Shown piece by piece: positions 14,829 to 24,006 of a stretch of 64,000 bases of DNA. This stretch comes from a virus. The translations under genes were made by a program, and so were the position numbers. How positions within the stretch are numbered: the stretch's first letter is position 1; each line of letters begins with the position of its first letter. The notes under the pieces are model-generated. The model saw only the letters and a program-made list of their open reading frames with translations. It was not told where the DNA came from and ran no database searches. The stretch spans positions 1-64,000 of the IMG/VR virus record IMGVR_UViG_3300025655_000035; one strand, written 5' to 3'.

Positions 14829-16619
14829 TTATATAAAAGGTAATTCACCACCATCTAGTTGTAAATATTCATTTACATTTACTTCTTCACCCCAATTTAA
14901 ACTGGCACTATACATTGGTTTCAACACCCTATCATATATATTATCCATATGTAATAATATTGTAGGTTCACCAACAACCATCTTGGTGTGAATTTGTCTT
15001 TTATTATGTTCCAAAACACCTTCAGGTAAATCAAATATTTTGTCATCAACTAACTTTTGAACCCTTTGGTCCAATATAGTAAGATATGGATTCCACATGT
15101 CATCCAATCTGGTATTAAACCTACCCAAACTCTGAACTCTCTTTAGTTCAACTATCTTTTCACCATTATGTCGTATTTGATATTCAATGGTGGCTCGTTC
15201 TTTACCATTAACATCACCCATTCTAAGTGATATGATAACTGACGACTCTCTCTTGATATATGTCTTCACGCAATTGGACTGGTGTGTGGACTCCATATTA
15301 TACTGACTACTATTCAAAAGTAACACTGGGTGAGCAACCTCATCAATACCTAAAATAACTCTCTCAACTTCTTCTTTGAACTTGTGAGGATAAATTCTGT
15401 GGAACGTCCCTTGATTTAAATAATCAATCTTTTCAGACCAATCCATATGTTCCTGTAAGAACGAGTCGTAATTATTAGATTTCCATTTAACATTTTCAAT
15501 ATCTCGTAATCTAGTATAAAACCTGAAGTGGTCATTGAATGTTGATTGAGCAATATCACCTGATATAACTAACTTAAGTATTTCAAACGCGTTCTTACGT
15601 TCAACAGGTCTTTCTTGTAATATCTTAATTCTCTCAGGATTAACACCATATGTAATGTGACCTAAATCATTGTCGATAATACTTTTGATTGTTTCATCAT
15701 CCAATGACAAAATAAACTTCTCGCCAAAAACATTTTGAGTATCGAATAATCCAGTTAAGTTAGTTGTTTTTGTAGTATGCAAAATTCTTTTTAACTTATC
15801 ACCTTTAATCCCATTAAGTTTCATGTAGGCCTCAATGTACTTAAATTTGGTTTTCTTTAAATGTTTTTTGGTAACAGCAGGAAACGAAGTTCTAAATATT
15901 TTCCAATTGTTAGAATATTTAATACCATTATGGTCTAAGTACAACTTATACATTAACTCATCAGAATTAAGATTAGTCTCCAATGTTTTAATTGGTAAAT
16001 AACTAAAGAACGTTTGGATAACCTCATTAACGAATTGTGATAGACTTCCAGGGTCTTTGGTGGTGATTCTACCTTCAGGTATAAAATAAGAGTATAGAAC
16101 AGTTCTGAGATGGGTTTTCATACAATTCATCGGTTCACCATAAAAGGTGTTCTTAACAATCCTCTTAGAACACTTTCTTTTCTTGTGGTAATTGGTCATG
16201 TGACCATAGTAAACCGAACCTTCCTTTTCATTAAACCCCACGTATCTTATACCAGTGTGTTTAACAAAATAAGGCTTACCGACTTTTCTGATATTGGAGT
16301 AAGTAAATACTTTAAGGGCAGTCTTACCTTCTTGTCGTTCAACAACAACAATAACCCTCTCGTATAACACAGTGGCTAATGGATTACCGTAGTTGGTTAA
16401 AAAGGTTTCCTCGTCTTTTTTCTCGTGGTCCAAAACAAATTTACGATATTTTGGATGATAGTCTTTAGGTTCACCTATTAAATCAACAATATCCCCAAAT
16501 AAATCATCTTTATTTAAATCAATGTTTCTTTTAACCACAACAGGGTTAAAGTCATTGGTGTCTTTATGGAGACCAGTGTAATGACGTTCAAATACTTTCT
16601 TATATAAAGTTTCCCTCAT
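14829..16619 (-). CDS. PcfJ-like protein
   Basis: 596 aa. The C-terminal third resembles the PcfJ family: ESTHQSNCVKTYIKRESSVI, then SLRMGDVNGKERATIEYQIR and a Q-S-L-G-R-F-N motif, equivalent to the family's HCV-x-Y ... ATIE ... Q-x-G-x-x-N pattern. PcfJ was first noted on conjugative plasmids and is common on phages; its activity is unknown. The N-terminal 350 residues are unassigned and Lys/Arg-rich. It heads the thioredoxin operon; a terminator of the previous gene lies just upstream. Confidence 0.6.
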   Translation of the reverse strand: MRETLYKKVFERHYTGLHKDTNDFNPVVVKRNIDLNKDDLFGDIVDLIGEPKDYHPKYRKFVLDHEKKDEETFLTNYGNPLATVLYERVIVVVERQEGKTALKVFTYSNIRKVGKPYFVKHTGIRYVGFNEKEGSVYYGHMTNYHKKRKCSKRIVKNTFYGEPMNCMKTHLRTVLYSYFIPEGRITTKDPGSLSQFVNEVIQTFFSYLPIKTLETNLNSDELMYKLYLDHNGIKYSNNWKIFRTSFPAVTKKHLKKTKFKYIEAYMKLNGIKGDKLKRILHTTKTTNLTGLFDTQNVFGEKFILSLDDETIKSIIDNDLGHITYGVNPERIKILQERPVERKNAFEILKLVISGDIAQSTFNDHFRFYTRLRDIENVKWKSNNYDSFLQEHMDWSEKIDYLNQGTFHRIYPHKFKEEVERVILGIDEVAHPVLLLNSSQYNMESTHQSNCVKTYIKRESSVIISLRMGDVNGKERATIEYQIRHNGEKIVELKRVQSLGRFNTRLDDMWNPYLTILDQRVQKLVDDKIFDLPEGVLEHNKRQIHTKMVVGEPTILLHMDNIYDRVLKPMYSASLNWGEEVNVNEYLQLDGGELPFI

Positions 16620-16633
16620 AGTATAAATTTAAA

Positions 16634-16661
16634 TAAAAAAAGGGGGAGTTTCAACTCCCCC
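16634..16661 (-). terminator. Strong intrinsic terminator after DUF932 gene
   Basis: GGGGGAGTT-GA-AACTCCCCC on the minus strand (16642-16661), a perfect 9-bp GC-rich stem followed by TTTTTTT. Confidence 0.9.
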
Positions 16662-16668
16662 ACTGTGA

Positions 16669-17424
16669 TTAACACAACTCTTCAGCAATTTCCCAAAGTT
16701 TAGTATTCACTTGGTTCACAGCCATGATGTTTTTCAACCCGCGTAACCCTGTCTTGCGACCTCGAGACGATTTGTACTCAACACCACCACGTACAAACTT
16801 TTCTTGGACTACGTTAAAGACATTCCATAAGGTATTATCTTTATCTTCTTCCCTAATAGGGTTAAGGATTGACATAACATCAAGTGACGATGGTACAGAG
16901 CCAGCTTTCCAACGAACATCAACAGCTTTTTCAATAAAGTTGACACGTTCAACCTCACTCAACTCACGACTCATCATTCGGTCTACAGAGCTTTGAATCT
17001 TGGGAAGACGACCTGCAAAACTCTCAGTTAATCGTTTTACATCGTCCAAGTCAAATCGGCTGTGACGTAGGTTAAACGCCTCAGATAGCGATGTGGGAAC
17101 TGTTAGACCATTACTACAAACCAATCTGTGTAGACCCGCACTTACTGAAAATGTCGCCATTCCATTGTGTGAATTACGGATAATCGCTTCAACCAAAGAG
17201 TCACCAACCTTAGGTAACTCACCGTTACGGAAACGAAGTTCGTGTAGTGCGTGATTTCCGCGACCCATCTGTTTTACAGACGCCAAGTTCCATCCTTCCA
17301 TTTGGAAGTTCTCCATAATCTCGTTGGTTGGTACAAATACGTATCGGTTAGATAACTTAGGTGAAGGTGATGTTGCAAATACTGATGGTGCAACTTCTTT
17401 AATCAATTCGGGTGTATAAATCAT
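16669..17424 (-). CDS. DUF932-like phage/plasmid protein
   Basis: 251 aa. Resembles the DUF932 (phage/plasmid-like protein, TIGR03299) group: an N-terminal YVFVPTNEIMENFQMEGW, then HELRFRN, NSHNGMATFSVSAGLHRLVC (the N/D-S-H-x-G-x-x ... G-R-L-V-C-x-N-G core) and SNGLTVP. Function is not established, although these proteins are often abundant in phages and plasmids. It has a full host-type promoter (17448-17479) and a strong terminator, so it is a monocistronic, probably early and highly expressed gene. Codon use looks less A/T-biased than in its neighbours. Confidence 0.8.
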   Translation of the reverse strand: MIYTPELIKEVAPSVFATSPSPKLSNRYVFVPTNEIMENFQMEGWNLASVKQMGRGNHALHELRFRNGELPKVGDSLVEAIIRNSHNGMATFSVSAGLHRLVCSNGLTVPTSLSEAFNLRHSRFDLDDVKRLTESFAGRLPKIQSSVDRMMSRELSEVERVNFIEKAVDVRWKAGSVPSSLDVMSILNPIREEDKDNTLWNVFNVVQEKFVRGGVEYKSSRGRKTGLRGLKNIMAVNQVNTKLWEIAEELC

Positions 17425-17447
17425 ATTAATTTGTTTTAATTATAACA

Positions 17448-17479
17448 CAAAGATATGTATAATTTTTTAAAGTACCAAA
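17448..17479 (-). promoter_or_regulatory. Promoter TTTG-N20-TATCTTTG
   Basis: TTTG (17476-17479), 20 nt, TATCTTTG (17448-17455), then 23 nt to the ATG at 17424. Both boxes and spacing match the Bacteroidetes consensus. Confidence 0.65.
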
Positions 17480-17767
17480 TCAATTCATACAAATATCACC
17501 AAATTTTGTCTTTTCAAAAACACCATTAACTTTTGTTTCAATATTATCAGTTTTTACCACATCAATTAAACTAACAACAATATCAATTATTTGTGTTCTA
17601 GTTAAAGACACATCATCACCCTTCTCATCATTTAAATAACAAACTTCTTTTACTTTATTATAAAAAAGTTCTTTATTTATTTCACCTATAAGTTCTTTTA
17701 GGGAGTTAGGATTGTTATCGAAAAATGTTTTAAATTGGTTAAGGTATATTTCAACATCAACATTCAT
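17480..17767 (-). CDS. Hypothetical phage protein
   Basis: 95 aa, acidic, helical (VDVEIYLNQFKTFFDNNPNS ... QIIDIVVSLIDVVKT). No motif recognised. Lies 28 nt downstream of the LRR gene and ends at the DUF932 promoter region. Confidence 0.55.
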   Translation of the reverse strand: MNVDVEIYLNQFKTFFDNNPNSLKELIGEINKELFYNKVKEVCYLNDEKGDDVSLTRTQIIDIVVSLIDVVKTDNIETKVNGVFEKTKFGDICMN

Positions 17768-17795
17768 GACCTTATTTTTTTTAAAAATAATAAAA

Positions 17796-19178
17796 TTAGT
17801 TCACATAGTAAAAACCACCACCCTCATCTGAAAGTTTTTCTCTCAATCTTTCAGGTATTTTAACATTAGGATTAGTGTCTTTCAAATTAATGAATGCTAA
17901 TCCAGGAATATCCGCAATACTTTCAGGTAATGACTCCAAATTTTTGTTGTTTGGTAAAGCTAAGAAATTAAGATTTTGTAAAGAACCAATACTATTGGGT
18001 AATTTTTTAACTATGTTTTGGAAAAGTAACGCTTGTAAATCTTTGAATCTACCTAAAGTTTCAGGTACAGTTAACGCAATATCTTCTTTTGATTTATTAT
18101 TAATTAATAAGTGTTCAATATCTTCAGGTAATGATTCAAATAATTCATCAAACCCATAAAGAGCAACAAATTTACCTGCCGAACTGTCAGGGTAATTAAT
18201 TTCAACCTTTTTACCACCTCTATTAACTAAACCTTTAGCAAATTCAAACTTAAAATATTCTTTCAACCCTTCTTCTTCTTTATTTAAGAAATCAACTAAA
18301 TTAATTTGTCTGTCTCTTGGGTCCATGTATTGATTAGATGGAAAATGGAATTGGTATCTTAATGCTGGTAGACCTGAAACATCACCATATTCTTTCTCAG
18401 TTTCAAATTTTTTACCTGTATTAGGTATAATAACATATAATGGTCCGTCTTTGATATATCCGTTAAAGTAAGATAAACCAGGTGATGATGTACACCATCT
18501 TGTTTCACCTTTTGATGGTTCTTGGTATGAACCACCGTAGAATTGAGCTGCATCCTTACCTAATTGACCTTGGTCAGAAATACGAGCCACAGTCCAATCA
18601 CTACCACGGAATACAATTTCAGCACCAGGATGTTCGTATGTTTTAGAAGCTTCTTTCTTCTCTTCTTTAGTTGCTTTTGTTTTCTCTAAACTAAAGTCTT
18701 TAACTTGGTCGTAAAGAGTCTCAGGAGTCAATTTGTTAATATCTCTAAACTCTTGAGGTAAACGGTTCTTAAATCTTTCGTATTTCTGTAAGTCACCTGT
18801 TACCTTATATAAGTCCTCCATAAACAAACGTTGGAACTCAGCAAGTGCTGATTTATATTGAGGCGAACTTGGGTCAACGTCAGGACCAACATTTAATTTA
18901 GGTGACACAAAATTTTTCAATAACCACTGAGTATACTTACCAACTTTAATTTTTTCCATATCCTGAACACTCAATGATTCAACATCAACACCTTGAGGGG
19001 ATTTGGTTGTAGGGTCAGCGAAAATAATTTCTTTTAGGGTATTAAAGTCCATAATACCTTTAGCCTTTTTACCTGGTTCAGGTTTAGCTTTAGGTGATGG
19101 CTTAACTAATTTGTCATATAATACTTGGAATCGTGATTGCTCAACAATTAATTTTGAAAGTAAGTTAGTAAATCTCAT
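17796..19178 (-). CDS. Leader-bearing protein with WCT domain and leucine-rich repeats
   Basis: 460 aa. The N-terminus MRFTNLLSKLIVEQSRF fits the leader family seen on other putative virion proteins. The middle (about residues 190-300) has a domain with GETRWCTSSPGLSYFNGYI, DGPLYVIIPN and RYQFHFPSNQYMD, a pattern recurrent in phage proteins of unknown function. The C-terminal 110 residues are leucine-rich repeats (LPNSIGSLQNLNFLALPNNK, LESLPESIADIPGLAFINL). LRRs usually mediate protein binding, so this is a candidate injected host-interaction protein. A late-type box lies 15 nt upstream. The function of the WCT domain is unknown. Confidence 0.7.
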   Translation of the reverse strand: MRFTNLLSKLIVEQSRFQVLYDKLVKPSPKAKPEPGKKAKGIMDFNTLKEIIFADPTTKSPQGVDVESLSVQDMEKIKVGKYTQWLLKNFVSPKLNVGPDVDPSSPQYKSALAEFQRLFMEDLYKVTGDLQKYERFKNRLPQEFRDINKLTPETLYDQVKDFSLEKTKATKEEKKEASKTYEHPGAEIVFRGSDWTVARISDQGQLGKDAAQFYGGSYQEPSKGETRWCTSSPGLSYFNGYIKDGPLYVIIPNTGKKFETEKEYGDVSGLPALRYQFHFPSNQYMDPRDRQINLVDFLNKEEEGLKEYFKFEFAKGLVNRGGKKVEINYPDSSAGKFVALYGFDELFESLPEDIEHLLINNKSKEDIALTVPETLGRFKDLQALLFQNIVKKLPNSIGSLQNLNFLALPNNKNLESLPESIADIPGLAFINLKDTNPNVKIPERLREKLSDEGGGFYYVN

Positions 19179-19193
19179 TTCTATGTTTTTATT

Positions 19194-19204
19194 AAATAAA
19201 TATC
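19194..19204 (-). promoter_or_regulatory. AT-rich late-promoter-like box GATATTTATTT
   Basis: Sense TTTGATATTTATTTAATAAA, 15 nt upstream of the ATG at 19178; same core as at 6690 and 28922. Confidence 0.4.
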
Positions 19205-19228
19205 AAATAAAGCGAAAATATCCAAATT

Positions 19229-20068
19229 TTAATAATTCATAATCAACAACTCTTCACCCATGTTTTGTGAGGTACCTTTTTTAGCTGCGGCCGCCTTAGC
19301 AAATTCTTTTTTAACCCAAGTATATTCGTCTTCAGGAAACCATTCATGTAATAGTTCAAAATCATAGTAAGATAAACTAAATTTACCATTAATTTTCCTC
19401 AATACGTTTGCCAGTCTTTCGTGGTCATCTCGGTCAAAGTCGTGGTTAGAGTAATAGTTTTCAGTCTTCCAATACGGTGGGTCCAAATAGAAGTATGTTG
19501 TTGGACTATCGAACTCCTGAATCACATTTGCAAAGTCACCAAGTCTAAAATGAGAAATCTTTTTGAAATGGTCAAGCCAGTCAGGTTTAGAAAGTTTGTC
19601 TCGGAATGTAAGATACTTTGATTTGTACTTACCTTTAAGGTCAATAAAGTTAGATGTCTCAGGTTTAGACCCACTGAATACCTGTGTTAGGATGTAAGCA
19701 TACTTAGCCGCAACATCATAATCGGGGTAATTGATTGTGAATCCCTCACCATATAACTCAGACTGAAACTCTTTGAATTGTTCTTTGTAAATAGGTGGAG
19801 TGACCTCAACATCTCGTTCTTGACACGGAATACGGTTTACCGCGTTTAACAAAACGTCAGGATTCTGTAAACACATAAATAAATTGTAATTCAACGGATT
19901 GAAGTCATTGTAAACCACCCTCTTTAGGTTAGGGTATTTTGACAAATCCATATTAAAGAAACACCAGAACATTCCTCCGAATGTCTCAACATACGTTTCC
20001 ATATCTGTAGGGTAATGCGGAACAATCCACTTACCAATTTTACTTTTACCTCCTATATAACTCAACAT
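19229..20068 (-). CDS. dam: DNA adenine methylase, D12 class (Dam-like)
   Basis: 279 aa. N6-adenine methyltransferase of the alpha class, in which the SAM-binding motif precedes the catalytic one. YIGGKSKIGKWIVPHYP (motif X/I region, residues 4-20), VETFGGMFWCFFNMD (motif I, G-G usually followed by S/G) and the catalytic DPPYWKTENYYS near residue 200 are present. Target site not readable; GATC-type sites are common for the class. An orphan enzyme, probably for anti-restriction or gene-timing use. Codon use is more G/C-rich than in its neighbours, which hints at acquisition. Confidence 0.9.
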   Translation of the reverse strand: MLSYIGGKSKIGKWIVPHYPTDMETYVETFGGMFWCFFNMDLSKYPNLKRVVYNDFNPLNYNLFMCLQNPDVLLNAVNRIPCQERDVEVTPPIYKEQFKEFQSELYGEGFTINYPDYDVAAKYAYILTQVFSGSKPETSNFIDLKGKYKSKYLTFRDKLSKPDWLDHFKKISHFRLGDFANVIQEFDSPTTYFYLDPPYWKTENYYSNHDFDRDDHERLANVLRKINGKFSLSYYDFELLHEWFPEDEYTWVKKEFAKAAAAKKGTSQNMGEELLIMNY

Positions 20069-20122
20069 AAAAAATGATTTTGTTTAAGTATAAGAAAAAA
20101 AAAGGTAAAAGGCAAATGGATT

Positions 20123-22567
20123 TTATAATTTATATCCAAATCTAACCGAAAATTCTTGACCTGTTCTATAACTATTAGTTGTAATTAGTCCAATATCGGT
20201 CATTTGTTGTAGTTTGTATTCAGTGTTAAATAAATTGTTAATTCTAAAAGACATTACAAATTTATCTTTATTAATATTATAAACCATATTCACAAAATGT
20301 TGTGGTGTTTGGTAAATATCCCCCAATCCAAATACACCAACAGAGTTTAACTTAGTACCAACATAATTATAAACTATACCAATATTATTATTTTTATTAA
20401 TCATGTAAAATACATCAAAATTAGTCATAAATTTTGATGACCCTTGTAATGGTCTGTTAATATTAGTAACAACGACAGATGATGAAGTGTTTTCTGATGT
20501 AGTAATATTTGAATATAGGTAAGATGAATTAAAATCAAATTTAAAATTCTTAATACTTTTTTTAAAATCGAATTCACCTCCATATACCATAGATTGTAAA
20601 CTATTTTGATACGTCTCTAATCGACCACTTGCCGTAGCAACATTAACTTTTTCAATAGGATTCTTTATTAATTTATAGTACATAGTAAAACTAACTATCT
20701 CAGTTTTAGATGGATAAAATTCTAAATTTAAATCTCCATTATATACGGTAGAATTTATTAAATTAGGATTACCTTGTATTTTTGAACCCGCAAACACCTC
20801 GGTATATATGAACGGAGTCATTTCACGAAATCTAGGTCTTATTGTTGTAACCGCACCACTACCTCTTAATTGCAATTTATTTGTAATTTTATATTTTACA
20901 TTCAAATAAGGTAATATTTCAAAATTATCCAATATACTATATTTTGTGAATACAGGTGATAACTGGTCTTTATATTCAACTAATTGATATATTTTTTCAA
21001 ATCTAGACCCAAAACTTAAATCTATTTTATCATTATTAAAATCACTTTTATAATACCCACTATGATTTCTAATCACCCCATTAACTTCTGAAGCAGGATT
21101 ATTAACCCAAAAACTTTCACTATTTTCACCATTAATGAACATGAACGGGTTGTTAGGGTCAACACTAACGTTTTCATTATTAACACCTAATAAGTCGTAA
21201 TACTCCTGTTGATAATTAAAGTAGTTATTGGTAATCATATAGGAATAACCAAATTCGTGTAATGTTTTTCTTATATGGTATTTACCAGTCAAACCTAAAT
21301 TAATACGACTTTCTTTATTCTGACTCCAAAAGAAATGATTATCCAATTTATCAACGTTATTGAATTGATAATTACCATCATATAGGTAAACAAATTGGTT
21401 TCTACCGTTTTCACCACTATTGACCAATGATAGTCCACCAATACCACGGATTTCAAATTTATCTTTTTTTAATTCAAATTTAATTTGTTCTGTAAATAAA
21501 TTATGGTTTGTTGGTGTAATTCTTATAGTGAATAAATCAGTATTATAATCAAAATGAGAACCTAAAGTTGTTCTATAAGATTTTGAGTTTTGATTAATAA
21601 ATAATGTAGTGTTACTAACTTCTAAATCTTTATGATTAAAATCTAAAACCATTATCGCTGATGGTGTAAGTTGTTGAAGTTTTTCAGTAAAATTATAATC
21701 TAAAATACTATTCCCTTGTTTATTGGCCAATCTAATAACACCATTAGTGTTTTGATTATCTTGGTTTAAATTAAAATTAACTAAAAGTCCGAACTTTTTT
21801 AATTTATTATTACCAAAACTAATGTTTAAACTACTATTAGGTGTTGGTGTTAAAGTATTAAAAGAACCTTTATAATTAACCGTGAAATGTTTTCTAACAT
21901 TAGGTGTGGTAATGTTTATTTGTGCTCCAGCGACATTACTCCATTGTTCTGAGGAGTATGTTTTTTTAACTTTAATATTATCAATAACACTTAAAGGTAA
22001 TATTGATAAGTCAATGTTTTTTCTATCGGAATTATTTGACGGGATTGGGATACCGTTTAATGTTATTTGATTATATCTATCGTCTAAACCTCTAACATTT
22101 AATCTGCTATTTGAAAAGGTTATACTTGTTAGCTTTTTTAACCCGTCCTCAGCGTTTGAGATTCCTTTTTTTGACATCTCCATCCCCCCAATTGAAGATT
22201 CGATACCCACAAGTTTTTTTCTTTCGAGTAATAATACAGTTTCACTTGCATTATTTTTTTTACTTTTAACAGTAACTTCCCCAATTGTTTGGGCTTCAGT
22301 AACCATTACAACATTTAATACACCTTTACCAGTTTTGATTGTTTGTTTTTTAAAACCAATAAAACTAAATGTTATCGTACAACTATCAGTAATATTAAGA
22401 CCGTATTCACCATTATAATTAGTTAAAGTATTACCTTGTTCTGATTTAACATGAACGTAAGGTAGTGGTTGATTTGTTTCATCCACTACCTTACCTGTTA
22501 ATGTTTGGGCTAATGTGGTGTGTGTGAATAATACACACACCACCATATATAAAAGTTTTTTAATCAT
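20123..22567 (-). CDS. TonB-dependent outer-membrane receptor
   Basis: About 814 aa from MIKKLLYMVVCVLFTHTTLAQ, a clear Sec signal peptide. This start overlaps the upstream TGA as ATGA; the ATG at 22588 is less likely. Then a carboxypeptidase-regulatory-like domain (LTGKVVDETNQPLPYVHVKS ... FSFIGFKKQTI, residues 22-90), a plug domain with RGLDDRYNQITLNGIPIPSN, and a large beta-barrel rich in alternating aromatic strands to the C-terminus (RTGQEFSVRFGYKL). This is the SusC/FecA-like Bacteroidetes type, which imports large or scarce nutrients across the outer membrane using TonB energy. Such a gene is exceptional inside a phage. Substrate unknown; coupled to the beta-helix lipoprotein gene. Confidence 0.93.
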   Translation of the reverse strand: MIKKLLYMVVCVLFTHTTLAQTLTGKVVDETNQPLPYVHVKSEQGNTLTNYNGEYGLNITDSCTITFSFIGFKKQTIKTGKGVLNVVMVTEAQTIGEVTVKSKKNNASETVLLLERKKLVGIESSIGGMEMSKKGISNAEDGLKKLTSITFSNSRLNVRGLDDRYNQITLNGIPIPSNNSDRKNIDLSILPLSVIDNIKVKKTYSSEQWSNVAGAQINITTPNVRKHFTVNYKGSFNTLTPTPNSSLNISFGNNKLKKFGLLVNFNLNQDNQNTNGVIRLANKQGNSILDYNFTEKLQQLTPSAIMVLDFNHKDLEVSNTTLFINQNSKSYRTTLGSHFDYNTDLFTIRITPTNHNLFTEQIKFELKKDKFEIRGIGGLSLVNSGENGRNQFVYLYDGNYQFNNVDKLDNHFFWSQNKESRINLGLTGKYHIRKTLHEFGYSYMITNNYFNYQQEYYDLLGVNNENVSVDPNNPFMFINGENSESFWVNNPASEVNGVIRNHSGYYKSDFNNDKIDLSFGSRFEKIYQLVEYKDQLSPVFTKYSILDNFEILPYLNVKYKITNKLQLRGSGAVTTIRPRFREMTPFIYTEVFAGSKIQGNPNLINSTVYNGDLNLEFYPSKTEIVSFTMYYKLIKNPIEKVNVATASGRLETYQNSLQSMVYGGEFDFKKSIKNFKFDFNSSYLYSNITTSENTSSSVVVTNINRPLQGSSKFMTNFDVFYMINKNNNIGIVYNYVGTKLNSVGVFGLGDIYQTPQHFVNMVYNINKDKFVMSFRINNLFNTEYKLQQMTDIGLITTNSYRTGQEFSVRFGYKL

Positions 22568-23715
22568 CGTGTCCAGCCATTCATCCATTCACTTCCTGAA
22601 CCAATTGTTGTATCAGGTATAAACCAACCATCATTCAATGTCATTATCAACCCATCAAATGAAGAACAATCTTTAAAATTTGTACCGTTACCAGTAATTG
22701 TAGAGTTAGCTACAAACAACTCACCATTAACTACGTGGTTCAATGATGTTTCTTCCGATACACGAACTCCGTACTTTGGGAAACCTGTAACATATGCGTA
22801 ATAGATTTGACCTTTAGTACCTTCTCTTAATCTCATACCAGTATTCAACCCATCCCCATCATCAACACCATTTAATGTGATGTTAGCCAATGTTGGATTT
22901 GAATATGGCGCTAATGTATTATCATCAGAGTTGTTATCAGCTTCGATACCTCTATCTCCACCGTCAACACCTTGTTGAACGTACCAGTATTGTCCTTTTC
23001 CTCTCCAACCATGAGTCCAATCGAATGCGTCATCTTGGTTATGTGTTGAAACCGCATATCTTACATTCACAGTTCCACCAAAAAATTCAATACCATCATC
23101 AGAGCCTTTATACGCTTGGATATATTCAACGACGGTACCCGAACCAACACCATTAAATGAGAATCCATTTAATTCATTATCTGTACCTAATATTTTACCT
23201 GCATATTCAACTCTAACATATCTTAAAACACCTGAATTATCTTCGTCATTATTACCACCGTAAATACCTGTACCACCTTCACCCTCTGCGGTTAACCCAG
23301 TATTTAATTTAGCCTTACCATTTATGATAATACCTCCCCAATCACCGTATGTTGGGTTATCTTTTAAGGGCGTGAAAACAATAGGATTAGTGTTAGAACC
23401 TTCAGCCATAATTTTACCACCTTGCTTGATAGATAAAAACGTGGTTACATTTATATCAGCATAAATTGTTTGACCACCGTTTATGGTTAATTTTGTGTTA
23501 TCATCAATAAAAACACCACCAGATAACAACCAATTTTTATCTGAACTAAATGTTAAATTTTCATTGATGGTACCCTCAACCTTATTATAGGTTACACCAT
23601 TAATAACAGTTTCACTGATAATATAGGTTTTATTGTTAGGGGTAATTATCTCTTTATCACAAGAGCTAAACATCATTAATACTGACGATGCAAAAAGAAC
23701 TAAAATTTTTTTCAT
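22564..23715 (-). CDS. Exported beta-helix lipoprotein, partner of the TonB receptor
   Basis: 383 aa. Signal peptide MKKILVLFASSVLMMFSSC with a lipobox-like Cys at 19. After a short linker the body has Gly/Asn-rich repeats typical of right-handed parallel beta-helices (GDWGGIIINGKAKLN, GVLRYVRVEYAGKILGTDNE, GTVVEYIQAYKGSDDGIEFF). Proteins with this pattern are widespread in Bacteroidetes and are often encoded beside TonB receptors. The 4-nt ATGA overlap with the receptor gene shows they are translated together. Role as a surface-exposed substrate-binding partner is inferred. Confidence 0.8.
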   Translation of the reverse strand: MKKILVLFASSVLMMFSSCDKEIITPNNKTYIISETVINGVTYNKVEGTINENLTFSSDKNWLLSGGVFIDDNTKLTINGGQTIYADINVTTFLSIKQGGKIMAEGSNTNPIVFTPLKDNPTYGDWGGIIINGKAKLNTGLTAEGEGGTGIYGGNNDEDNSGVLRYVRVEYAGKILGTDNELNGFSFNGVGSGTVVEYIQAYKGSDDGIEFFGGTVNVRYAVSTHNQDDAFDWTHGWRGKGQYWYVQQGVDGGDRGIEADNNSDDNTLAPYSNPTLANITLNGVDDGDGLNTGMRLREGTKGQIYYAYVTGFPKYGVRVSEETSLNHVVNGELFVANSTITGNGTNFKDCSSFDGLIMTLNDGWFIPDTTIGSGSEWMNGWTR

Positions 23716-23859
23716 AATATATTTTTTAACAATATATAGATATGAAATTCAATTAAACATCAATAAAAAAATATGATAACCATAAAATAACCTTATGTTA
23801 ACATGACACAATATTTTACATTATATTAGTTTTAGTATATATTTAAATAAAAAGTTATT

Positions 23860-24006
23860 ATGGAAACTACAGAAAAGAAAAATTGTAAAACTTGTAAAAA
23901 ATTTACAACAACTCATTGGTCTATGATAGTCCTTTCTTTTTATGTTTTATTTGCAGCCGTATATGGTACAATAAAACTAATTAAAGAACTATCAGCCTTA
24001 TTTTAA
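23860..24006 (+). CDS. Small membrane peptide with CxxC
   Basis: 48 aa: METTEKKNCKTCKKFTTTHW, then one hydrophobic helix (SMIVLSFYVLFAAVYGTIKL) and a short tail. The CKTC pair near the N-terminus might bind metal. The stop at 24006 abuts the convergent dnaJ stop at 24007. Short, but start, hydrophobic pattern and exact fit in the gap support it. The 144 bp before it hold an AT-rich tract and no other gene. Confidence 0.55.
   Translation: METTEKKNCKTCKKFTTTHWSMIVLSFYVLFAAVYGTIKLIKELSALF

Noticed and set aside
7584-19229. Complete restriction-modification system around the two methyltransferases
   Set aside because: No restriction endonuclease or specificity gene lies beside either methyltransferase; both look like orphan enzymes.
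20123-23715. Host chromosome fragment or prophage boundary
   Set aside because: Phage-type genes continue on both sides with no integrase, att-like repeat or tRNA; a chimera cannot be fully excluded without reads.
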